NCBI GenBank assembly: GCA_013400115.1
Contig: VXBP01008935.1
Location: 682,001 to 746,000, forward strand
Source: Rhinopomastus cyanomelas
Taxonomy: Eukaryota > Chordata > Aves > Bucerotiformes > Rhinopomastidae
Reading direction: 5' to 3'
DNA: 64,000 nt
In this document: positions 22,311-33,348 of the stretch, in pieces
How positions within the stretch are numbered: position 1 is the stretch's first letter
How the letters are laid out: every line of letters starts with the position of its first letter
Made by a program: the position numbers and the translations under genes
Notes under the pieces: model-generated
Told to the model about the DNA's origin: nothing
Database searches by the model: none
The model's input: only the letters and a program-made list of their open reading frames with translations

Positions 22311-23825
22311 GTCCATAGACCCTCCTTGCCTGGAAGAGTGTGGGTGGCTCCACCAACATTGCCTTTGGGTGAACCAGTGTTGAGCCTGTATTGAACTGCT
22401 CCTGGTGGGGCACTGCTCCACCAGTGCATGATGCCTCTACACTGCGCTTAGGGTCACTCATGGTAGTCAGTAAAAGGCTCCTGGGATTGTTCACTTTATA
22501 CTAAATTAGCAGCCAGTTCATTAGAGGGTCCACTGCTACCTCAAGACCCTACCTGAATTCAACTAAGCCTCATCTTGGATATTTCTTTTTGGTGAATTAT
22601 GTCAAGGATGACTCTGTCCTGCTCATATCAAGTGTAGTCCTAACTGTGGTACACACCAGTCAGCTGTGGTTGTGGCAAGGTGGCAGCATAGTGCCAGCAG
22701 CATCCAAAATGACCTTGGGTGGGGTAATGTCTTGCCACTCTCTATACACATGAGGACATGTGACCTAACCCGGACGTAACCTGAACATGCGCCGTGGTGC
22801 CTGGGTGCACACACATTCCCCTGCTCCCACCGTAAACACAGATAATCCCCAGCTCATGCTCTATCGGTCCTTCAGAAACCACTTTGTGGGCTGGAGTTTA
22901 AGCTCTGCTTTATGACCAAGGGAGCACAATCCTTGCAAAGCCCCAGTAATCATAACACACGGAGGCAGAATTGATACATGTGGACTTTTTCTATCACTCA
23001 ATTAAACGGTTAGTTTATGCAACATGCCGTCTTTTTGAATCAAAGCTGGGTCACTGTTAGGCTGAGGTAACATTAATTATTTTTCCGCTTGTCGGATCCC
23101 ATGAAAAGGATGTGAAAATGGCCTGTTTATGAAAGAGTGCGGGCAAAGGCTGTGAGCTGATTATGTCAAACATATTCAAAGCTTCCTCTGCAAAAGGGAT
23201 TGTGATCAACAAAGCATAGCCCACACCTGCACTCATTTCACAATGAAGGCTGTTAGGGCCATGAAGCTATTGGGGGAAAAGAGAGGTTGCATTAACCCTT
23301 CTGATGGAGCTCTTCTGCTTTAAGACTTAGACACACACACACACACGAGCACAGTTGCTTCTCTCATTCCTCCAGGTGGATCCCAAGAATATTACCACTG
23401 GAGCAAAACTAGTCTTTTCCATCTAACTTTATTTTCATGTATGGGCTTTCCTAAACTGTATGAAAACGTCAGACTGATTCATTTCCTCCTGCTGTTTGCA
23501 ACTTCCTTCTGCAAAGGAAGGTGAAGAGAAGAGCTATCTGTGCTGGATGAAAGAAAAGCTGTACAAGCTCCATCCCCAGTCCCAAAAGAAGTTCTGTTTG
23601 GGGTGATCCGTGCACCCCCAAGGAAAGCGCCTACCACGTGGAGCACACTGCTGGAACCAGGCCATCACCTTAATGAAAGCTGTAGCTGCATGGAAGGCAG
23701 GAAGAATTGGTGATCTCAGAGAAAGCTAAAGTGGATTTTAATTGCAAAGCACCTGTCCCATTATCTTGCACCCTTTTGGTTACACTCTAAGTGGGTAAGG
23801 TGGTCTGAACCCTGACTGACCCTAT
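22311..23825. other. Intergenic DNA with a candidate regulatory block
   Basis: No coding potential was recognised. The part from about 22,920 to 23,230 is unique, AT-rich and contains TCF/LEF-like AATCAAAG (23038-23045), ATTCAAAG (23174-23181) and ATCAACAAAG (23205-23214). A TTAATTA homeodomain core lies near 23,075. A short (AC)n run lies near 23,331-23,346. The block looks like conserved non-coding DNA, but conservation cannot be tested here. Confidence 0.4.
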
Positions 23826-23928
23826 GACTTGGTGTAGGTGATCCTGCTGTGGCAGGGGGATTGGACTAGATGATCTTTTGAGGTCCCTTCCAATCCTTAA
23901 TGATTTTATGATTCTATGATTCTATGAA
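23826..23928 (+). mobile_element. CR1 3'-end fragment, well preserved
   Basis: 'gtgatcctgctgtggcaggg' type sequence, then 'ggactagatgatcttttgag' and a terminal repeat of 'attctatg' units. This is the complete avian CR1 tail including its short 8-bp-type terminal repeats, sense orientation. A second, more decayed tail-like stretch follows at about 23,955-24,015. Confidence 0.93.
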
Positions 23929-24015
23929 TTTGGTCTTGAGCCTGGTTGAAGAGGGAGGTTGAACCAAAGATCCTCTTAAGTCCCTTCCTACAGCCCAGTC
24001 AGTGCTATGATACGG

Positions 24016-24913
24016 AGTTGTGTCCTCATGAATCATCATCAGAGTCGTGAGTCTGAGGGCAGCCATCTGCTCCTCTATGAGGGACTACGGGACAGAGCAA
24101 TGTGCCATCATATCTCAACAATCTTTCTTCCTTCTTTGATTTGGGTGGCTACACTAAGAGAAGTGAAGTTGCTGAAAGTGTGACCTCCTTTGCTGACCAG
24201 TGGCGAACCCCAGCCAGGTTGAAGAATAAGCTCAAAATGCAAAGCAGGAGTATTCACCCATAATTTTCCTACAGTACCCCAGGAACTGTGCTGGAGAGAG
24301 CTGAATATTCAACTTCTGCATACAGAACCCCAATATCTGCCCAGCAATCAACCTCTTTGGAGCTCCCAGGAGGTCACAGTCCCGCCTGTGTGGGAATGTT
24401 CAGTTTACCGTGCTATCTAGTACAGATGAGCTCTTCACAGACGAGCCCTATGAAACTCCCTTGAAGTCAGTTGAAGTCAGCCATTGCACGAGGGAGATAA
24501 GTTCCACCACAGGATAAAGATAAAGGTTCAACAGATTTTACTGGCTTTGTCCACTAAATCATTTCTGCCTCCTGTGCTAGGTCTGCACTATTTTACAGGA
24601 AGATCTGTGACAATCCTTTAATTCAGCAAAACTTCTACTGATTAGCGCAAGAATTCTGCCTCAGTAAGGATGCTATGGATTAATTGCATTTGTTCTAATT
24701 AACACTCCTGAGGAGAGATGTAGAAGTGCCCTGCTAAGCACCACATAGTGTAAAACCAGGTTAAAGTAGATCTCCATCTGACTGTTGTCAGCACTGAAGC
24801 TTTCCCTGATGCATTACGTATCATGATAGAACAAAAAAGGTTCTCTTTTAAGTACTAAGACACTTCCAGAACGATTTTACCACATGTACTTGCTCTGAGT
24901 ACTGTTGGTGTAG
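24016..24913. other. Intergenic DNA, nothing recognised
   Basis: Unique-looking sequence with no gene-like frame longer than 60 codons and no repeat recognised. Confidence 0.5.
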
Positions 24914-25105
24914 TTCACAGAACATTAGGGATTGGAAGGGACCTCAAAAGATCATCCAGTCCAATCCACCTGCTACAGTGGGATCATCTAGATCCAGTCA
25001 CACAGGAACATGTCCAGGCAGGTTTTAAACATCCCCAGAGAAGGAGACTTCACAACCCCCTCGGGGCAGCCCCCTGTTCTACTTGAGTAGAGTAAAGAGT
25101 AAACC
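24914..25105 (-). mobile_element. CR1 3'-end fragment
   Basis: Reverse-complement CR1 tail: 'acagaacattagggattgg', 'aagatcatccagtccaatcc', then 'catgtccaggcaggttttaa' and the weaker segment matching the region before the tail. The inner boundary is vague. Confidence 0.9.
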
Positions 25106-25911
25106 ATGCCTCCAAGAGGTGTCAGTGACTCCAGGTAAGGCAGACAGCAGGTTGTCTTCCGTTATCAAATATTCTAAAAGATACTTTAACCTTGTTTGGA
25201 AACAAACAATCAAACAAAACCTCTGAATGCATAATCTAGCAATCTTTGTAATTAGCATGGAGCAAAGAAGCGAGTTGGGTAAACATAAGCTCGACTAAGA
25301 AACTATTCTTGATTAATATAAACAGCAGTAGTCAAAATAATTGTTTTCTTTCAAAAATCGTTCTTATTTTTTTCTATTGATAGTGCAACTCCCTTCCCTC
25401 AGGAGCTTAAAATTCTTGAGATATGTCAAAGGAATGGAGAGTAGGAACACCTTAGTTTAAGAAATGCCAGGAAGTCTTTTCACAGTGCAATGAAAGCCAT
25501 GTTATAAATGATGGAGAATGAGAGCTATTTTATTATAATGACATATAAATACACTAGATGTCTCAGTAGTATTTGTGAGGGTCATTACACAAATCAGACT
25601 ATGGTTTTCTGCACAATAGTTGATTCAGTCATGAATGCACCTCTTCAGAAAACCAGAATTTCCTGCTTGCAGGACACTCTTTCACTTCAGTTATTGTTCG
25701 TAAGAAGCTAAAATATCATTTTCCTGGAAATAACACCCTGCAAAATGTTTATAAATTGAAAGTGCCGCATCCAGACAGATTTTCAATATATTTTTCCAGC
25801 TTCTCAGTGATTTAGTGCTGTGAATAGCAGTTCAAGCCAAAACGTTTGATTTTTATTTCTTTTTTCCTTAGAAAAAGGATCATGGATGCTTTTTAAAGTT
25901 ATAATTATTCA
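25106..25911. other. AT-rich intergenic DNA, nothing recognised
   Basis: Markedly AT-rich unique sequence between two CR1 copies in opposite orientation. No gene or RNA gene was recognised. Confidence 0.5.
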
Positions 25912-26106
25912 TTGAGAAGGAACTTCTTAACAGAGCACTGGAACGGGTTGCCCAGGGAGGCTGTGGAGTCTCCTTCGCCGAAGATGTTTGAAACCTGCCT
26001 AAACATGTTCCTGTGCGACTTGATCTAGGTGATCCTGCTGTGGTGGGGGGATTGGACTGGATGATCTTTCAAGGTCCCTTCCAATCCCTAATGTTCTGTG
26101 GTTCTA
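25912..26106 (+). mobile_element. CR1 3'-end fragment
   Basis: Contains 'gagaaggaacttcttaacag', 'actggaacgggttgcccagg', 'ggattggactggatgatctt' and a degenerated terminal repeat, all in sense order. This is a 195-bp CR1 3' end. Confidence 0.92.
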
Positions 26107-29100
26107 ATTCTGAGGGGAGAAAATGGTAGATTGAGCCAAACCAACTTTAAAAGGGACTGACAAATGATTGTGGGAAAATGTAAAAACAAGCCATGTTCTG
26201 AAGAAACACTTCTGTTTGCAAGATCTGTCATTTCAGATTGAACCTTTCCTCTGGCAGGCAGCAGATGTTAATGCCAATGGCCTCACGGGTCCCTAACAGT
26301 CACTGCAGCTTCTTTCTCTCAAGTCTCTTCTACAGCTGGGCTTTGCCTGCTCCAGGCACCGTGGGACTGTACTGGTGCTGCTGGTTTGGATGCTATTGCA
26401 ACATTGCTAGCAGGACTTCTTGAGCAGAGCTTTGCTACACCTGGAGACTCATTTCTTTTTTTCAGAGGTGCAGCATGTTTCGGGGTCACATAGGTGAGGC
26501 TCATCTGATCTGAGGTAGGTGTCTGCCCAGCCCGTTCCTCCATCTGAGCCAGCCTCCAGGCTTCTCTTCTCATCAGGGGAGAGAAACTGGATTTCTCAGA
26601 GCCTGACTGCATTGCTCTTTGATTCAACATCTGCATCTGACTGATGAAACATGCCCTACTTTGCTTTGTTGACTATGGAGTATAAAGGTGGGGTGGACAG
26701 CTCAGAAGTAGACAACTACAATACAGACATCTGCAATTAGGCAAGATGGGGCCTGACTATCTAGCCACAACTGATTTGACTATTGCTCTTCCTTTTCTTG
26801 GAAAACCACTGAAACACCAACCAGCCAGGCCGGCAAAGTTACTCAGGCACTGCCCATCACATTTACCCCCTTTTTACTTCTGGGATATCAGCGCTCTGAG
26901 CTGCCTTTCCTTAAGATTTTTGCCTTTCAGCATGGAATTGGAATGAGGACCAAAGACACAGGGGCACTGCTGTGTATACAAGTCCAGCTAACTTCTATTT
27001 GGGCCACTAATAGCCTGTCTTTCTATGAGTTTGACATATAAACCCTGCATTATTCATCCTCATGTGCATATCCCATCCTTGAGGAACAGCAGAGACCCCT
27101 GACCTAGAAAGGGGTCATGTCCAGAAGCCCCATCCTCAGTTGGAGATGGACAACTCAGATGTTCCAGCACAATAGAGAAGCCAAAATTAAATCCCATATG
27201 TGCAGATTGCGTGGTAGTCAAAGACCACCAACATCTCAGAGGGACAGAGCAGACTGACAGTTATTTGTAACCTCTTCCTCCTGGGCATAGTCCTGTCCTC
27301 CTCCCTGATGGTGGTTTTCCATTCCACAGGGTTTTTTGTCGGATTTGTGTCCCAAACAGAGAAGGGAATCAAAAATTATCTTCTTGCTTATCTTTGGATC
27401 TCAACCTGAAGGTGTAGCTTCTCCACCTCATTTGTATTTCTCCTTTCTCCAACATCTCAAGTGGCAAATGTAACTGTTCAAAGAAAATGCCAACAGGTCA
27501 TTTAATATCATTCCCTCTCCTCCAAGGGCTTGACTCTTAATTATACATGGAAAGATACAAAAGGGATTATAACAAGAAGAGCAGCAAGCAGCCAAAACCA
27601 AACTGATTTATGTAGAGTGTGTGACATATGGCAGCGTGAGACAAGATCTTTGGCTTATGGGCATTTTGGCAAGACAGGAGGAAGATCCTGTGGCAACTCC
27701 TTGTGTTTGCAGAGCTCCTGTTTCTGCTGCTGTGTCCTGTTTTGCCTTTTGTCTCTCATTTGTAGGCTTTCAATGAGAGGACCCCAGTCTTTCATGGCCA
27801 GTTGTAACTTAGGCCATGTGCCCATAGCTGAAAGCCACACTGCTTCAAGTTCTCTAACAGTTTAGTCCCATTTTCCCCGGACTGTAAATGGAAGTAGCAG
27901 TACTTAGCTCTTTTATCCACTTCAAAGGGGCAGATAGTATTTGAAAGCATCATATATTCGTTGGATATTTTTCTTATCATCAGGAAAAGGAAGGGCATAA
28001 GGGTAGCCAGTCTGGCTAAATCACTTCTCTGCTGAGAGCAGTCATCTGTGTCCAGCAGAGCAAAGAGGAGGGAACCTCTTGGGGAAGAGGTATCGGGCCA
28101 AGGCAAGACCCCTGGCTTTATGTTTATGCAGCCTTCACTTGTTTCTCACTAAGCTGAGATAATGATAAATGATTGATTAATCCCTTAACTGCCATCCCTT
28201 TCTGCAGCCCCAATTCCCTGGAAATGAGTCACCACATTAGATGGAAAAGGCAGAAGATGTTTGCTCTCAATGGAAAGAGCAGCTCGCAGGCAATGGCAGT
28301 GGGCTAAACCCATTTCCTACAAACAGGAAAGGAGTGGAAATTTCCATGGGGCTTCTGCTCACGAGTCCCACCAGTCTTGTCAGAAACCCTCTACCTTTGA
28401 TTCCAGGGTCTCCACACAATGGACTTTTCATGCATCATTCTGCCTTTGATGACTACTGCCAGGTTATTTTCCTTATCTGGCTCAGGAAAGATCTAACAGG
28501 ATCAGTTAGGTAGCTCCAGGGTAGGTTCTTTGAAAAGCAATGATTTAACAGGGTTTTCTTTTACCCACTCTTGAGGTTCTCCAACCTTTCTTGTTTATCC
28601 AGCTCTCTGAGACAGAGTGCTGCCCTCAGCAATGCCCAAACGGGCTTGGTTGAGGTGCTGGCACAGCCTGACCCATTGCTGTAGTAATTCCCTCAGTAAG
28701 TCCTCGCAGTTGCTGATCCTCACTGTGGAAAGCATCTCCAAACTCAGCCCAAAGACAAGGGGAAGCCTCTCTGGGGAGCCAAGAAGTCCAAAGTGCTTGG
28801 GTTTAGCAAGGGGGTAAGGAGTTAAGTTGTTCTGTCATGCTCTTCTTTTGGCCTCCTCAGAGCCCTCTGTGATGGAGGTAGGAGAAATGGTCTCCGATTA
28901 GCTGGAGATGAATGCCAACAGATACTCAAATGCTCAGGTGGCTTAAACTGGTCAGGACTGGTCCTGAAGTTGCATGGTTTTCTGGGATGGAAAGAAGATC
29001 AGCAGCCATCTGAGGGTGATTGTAAACCAGGGTCCCACACTGAGAAAAATGGCTGGGACCCTCCTAGGAGAATCAGAGGGACACAAGCCCACAAAATCTC

Positions 29101-32100
29101 AGCATATGTCAGGTACCTGGGTCTTCTGCATGGACAATGCAGCCCCGTGGGACATGGCCAATGAGTGGTCTAGCTGGAGAAACTGTGATGTGGAACCAGC
29201 GGTTTGTGGCAGTGTCAAAACCAGAGTGGCTCGTGAAGGGGTTGCATGCTTGAGCAGACCCGAGTAACTCACAGTCAGAGCTATCAAGGCAATGATCCTG
29301 CTCCTCTAACACGCTGTCTGAAATCGTGTTAGGAAACTTTATCGCCAAATTTGAACGCTCCTCTGTATGGTTACAGACAGGCTGAGGATGATGTTTTACA
29401 TTCACCCATCACCTTCCACATCACTGGAAAGGTCTGGAGTGACTTCAGGGGACTCTGGGGACTAACAGCATTATACAAAACGTACACACAGGCACCCAGC
29501 AGCTCACTGAAGTAAAATCCTGGTCTCCTCCCATAGCTGGAAAGGTTATAATGGCAGGGAACATGATTCCACCCACTGAGGACAGAGACTTTTGGATTCA
29601 CTCAATTTAATGTCTGTGCCTAAGCCAGTGGTCTCACTGTAGCCTCACTGAGTAAGCTGAGGCAGATACATCCCATCCAGCCCAGCTCATAACCTCCTCA
29701 GGCTCCTGCTCTTCACCTTGCCTCTCAGAAGACACCAAAGAAACTAATGCACAGCAGAACCTTGACCTTCAGATGGCTGAGGATGAGAAGAGTATACCTT
29801 GCTCATGTGTGCTCCTGTTCTGGAAGCACCACTGAAAGGTGTTGTCATGTGTTCCTAGGACTTCTAGCCAAGATATTCAAGGCCCTCACAGGTGCTTCTT
29901 TTTCTCATCATCCACTGAGATACAGCTATTAACATCTTTGAAAATATGTTAGAACCTCAATTCTATTCACACATCTTATTAACTTCAAAATCAATTTCTG
30001 TAAGGTTCTAAGTGTCTCAGTACCAACTTCTGAGATGTGCAAGAAGGCCCATGACTGAGCAGAAGAAGGGTTCACAAGGATATTCTTCTTCTCAGCTCTG
30101 ACGAGTCTGGTGAGGAATTGGATAGCACTAGATGAAAAGCAGAAGCCCTGTGAAGTTCAACAAAAGTCCAGCCCCTCATGCCCTATGTCCTGGTTCCATC
30201 GAGACAGCATGAGGGTTTTTTAAGTGTTCCAGTGTAACTGGTGTGGCAGACTTGTTTGTCTCCAGGCACTATGGCATAGAGTTCCTTTTAGATGACACTG
30301 GTAGATGTACATGGAAATTCTGTGAAAGATGTGGATTTAGGGCATGGACTGAGAAACCAAGAGAGGGTCAGTTATGCAGAACTGTTCATGTGGAAACTCC
30401 AGTTACCCTGAGAACAACAGCTATGAGTCTCAAGACATACCTGTAGCTAGTGCAAGTTGACACAATCACCCCGGGACATAGAGAGTGACTGAGCATCCCT
30501 GTGATGCTAGGGACAAGGGAGCAACTCTCTCCTACTCTAGAAGATATCATGGCTATGGGTCTTTGTGGTAGAGACAGGTGGCTTTTAGTGTCCTCAGGTT
30601 GCTTTCAGACCTCCACCCAATCTGTCCCATCTGTTTTCCTGGAGGACTTCTGGTTAGTGATTTCTTCTCCTTGTTCTCATTGTCCCCTCTTTTGCTCACA
30701 GCACCAAAGGGTTTGGAAACCATTACCTGCTGTGCTTCTAGACCTCTGCTCAGCAGATCCTAAGAGTGACTTAGCTAAGAGAGATTTGAACACACCTGGA
30801 GAGATCACCATCCCAGCCAAGGGAAGGCAATGGACAAGGTCATTGTTCAGTTGCAAGGTGAAGAGGAGTTTCAGTGTCACAACAGCTAGAAAGAGCATCA
30901 CAGCATAAAGAGAGTCCAGGCAGGAGAAAGGAAGGTGTGAAGGGAGAGGGGGTCTGTGGGAACAGCGCAGGTCTTGCAGCCTGTCTGCTGCTTGCTGGGA
31001 CGTTTGCCATTTGTCCAGATCAGAGCTAGTGATATAGCAAAGCTCTCGCTCTCTCTTTGTCTCTTTATTTTCATGTTATTCAGACAGATAGAGCATTTCT
31101 TTGGTTGCCATGTACAGCTCATTTCAGATCTGATGCCAGAGGATATTCGATACAAGATCTGAACAGCGCTGTCTGTGCTGGGACATGTTGCATGGCTTTG
31201 AATCGCGCTGTGTGCTGGTGCCATCAGATACACCTCAGTACAATCAAATGCAACACACCCAGATAAAGAAAAGATGTGACACCTTTTGCTAAAGTAAAGC
31301 TAACAGAAAACTAGCCAAAAGGGAACACAGCCTGGTTTGGCAAAGCCTCAATCAACTCAGAGGAAGCGCAGCGTTCGTGGTGTGTAAAGGCTCACAGTAC
31401 CCAGTGCAGAGGTTGAGGAGACAACTCTAAGAGTAGAAAGGCAAAAGAGGCTTTGGCAGCAAGGTACGTTAGATAACGTTGCTCCTGATCTTGCCTGAGA
31501 TTCACACTCTGCTCCAAGGCCGGGAGCATTTCTCCTGGATTCACCTGTCTGCATGAAGAGACTCCTGCCTCCAGCTTTGCTTTACGTCCCTTCCTGCTCA
31601 GCAAGTTGCAGTGCAATTCCCGCTCTTCCACACTTAATGTCCATAACAGGATTTATATGGGGACGCTCGTAGATAGCGTACTCACAGTTACGAAGCACTT
31701 CAGGCTGTCAGACAGGAGACCCAGCATGTCTCACGTGCACAAGCACCTCAAATACGGGTTGTGTGCAGTCATGAGAGCCAGTGGACACAGAGCTGAGATG
31801 GGTTCCACATCTATGGTGATGAGCAAATTGTCTGCCGTTGCAGACACTTTAGGGTTCTACCTAAGGTCTTTCCAAAGATGTGTAGTCACTCAAGTTTGTT
31901 CTCTTTCAGATATCTGCCCTTCTTTTGTGTGTTTGGCTGTTGGTGGAGGGAAAAACTTCTGCAGGTTAAATATGGAAATCTGCTCACATAGAAATTAGGG
32001 TGTTGAAAATTCCCTACAGTTTCCAGATCACTTCAGTTTTCTTCCCCTCCTCTTCCAAGCACTCTTTCATTTCCCTGTCCATGACAGAATGGGATGTAGC

Positions 32101-33013
32101 ACATCCCCTTCAAAGGCCTTGTGGTGTGCTGAAGGAGCGAGGTGACTTCAAGCAGACTCTTCAATAGAGAGCAAGATGAGGGTCATGCATTAAAGACCCA
32201 CTGAGCTTGCATGGTTTCCTGTACTTTTTAAGTGTGCATAAAACAGATTAGAAACCTTCAGCATTTGTAAACGGTATCATAAACGTGCTTATGTTCAGCA
32301 TCTTCCAATTTAGTGCACAGAGCAAGGAAACAAAGAGAAGAGACTCTGAAACGTACCCAGTGGGTGTGAGCACACAGCCAACAGCCTGCGGTACTCTGGT
32401 GATCTTCTTCACGCAGGTCCAGCACTCCTCGCGTTCACTTGCATGAGGAAGCCCATGGTCATTTTTCACATCTGGCCCTATAAAATTAACTCAATTGGCT
32501 GTGATCACGTCACACCCGAACAGCCTGCAGTGTTTTTTCAGATTAACTACAGCCTTGACTCATCCATCATGGTGGAAAATGGGATTTATGGCCTCTGGTT
32601 TCACCTTTAGGTCTTCAAGAGATTTGTCTTGCCACCAGTATGGATTTCTGGATTATGATGGAGCATTAGACTTATTGTGGTGTCCCTTAGCCTTTGTATG
32701 GAAGTGATCACACAGAATGACACCTGTCACTGAGGCTGACATAGAGAGGGATGGGCATAAAAGGGATGGGTGGCGTGGCATGAAAAACGTGTGTGTCTCT
32801 GTAAGTGAGAACATGGTTTGACCTCTTTACTGCCAAAGTAGGTCTCGAGGTCTCACAGTTACCTTCCTAATCTGCAGCCAGTTCTTTTTATCAGGCAAAT
32901 AAGAGTTTTCCTGTGTTTGTCTCCCGTTTCACCATTATGGGAACTTCCACGCCCAGAGGAATTCTGTGGTCAGAGCACTGGGTTAGTAAGCAGAAAACTA
33001 AGTCCTGCCTTTG
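26107..33013. other. Seven kb of intergenic DNA, no gene seen
   Basis: No CR1 tail, RNA gene or protein motif was recognised in this repeat-poor stretch. Frames of 100-135 codons (for example 30501-30908 and 31606-31998, plus strand) show no family resemblance. The part at about 31,000-31,260 is unique and looks slow-evolving in texture, but no specific motif cluster supports a function. Confidence 0.5.
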
Positions 33014-33073
33014 GAATCATGGAATCACAGAACATTAGGGACTGAAAGGGACCCCGAAAGATCATCTAGTCCT
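33014..33073 (-). mobile_element. CR1 tail fragment, left arm of an inverted pair
   Basis: 'gaatcacagaacattaggg' and 'aagatcatctagtcc' match the reverse-complement CR1 tail. It faces the copy at 33269-33348 in opposite orientation, leaving about 195 bp of unrelated sequence between. Confidence 0.9.
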
Positions 33074-33268
33074 TGTCAAGTCAAAATAGCGAACAAGAAT
33101 GTAATTCAGCAGTCCTTCAGTACTTGTCCTCTACTACGCGTGCTGGTACACCCTCCCGTTTTCAGACTGATTTTTCCTGGTGACAGCGGTGCAATGTCTG
33201 TTTTCCGACAAGTCACTGATCTCACTGTAAAATGAACATTTGTTTAGCCATCCTCAGGATAACGCAGG

Positions 33269-33348
33269 CTCTGCTCTGGCAGGGGGATTGTACTAGATGA
33301 TGTTTCGAGGTCCCTTCCAATCCCTAATGCTCTGCGATTGTGTGATTC
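33269..33348 (+). mobile_element. CR1 tail fragment, right arm of an inverted pair
   Basis: 'ctctgctctggcagggggat', 'tgtactagatgatgtttcga' and 'ggtcccttccaatccctaat' are a sense CR1 tail. Together with 33014-33073 it forms an inverted repeat with arms of about 55-60 bp. Confidence 0.9.
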
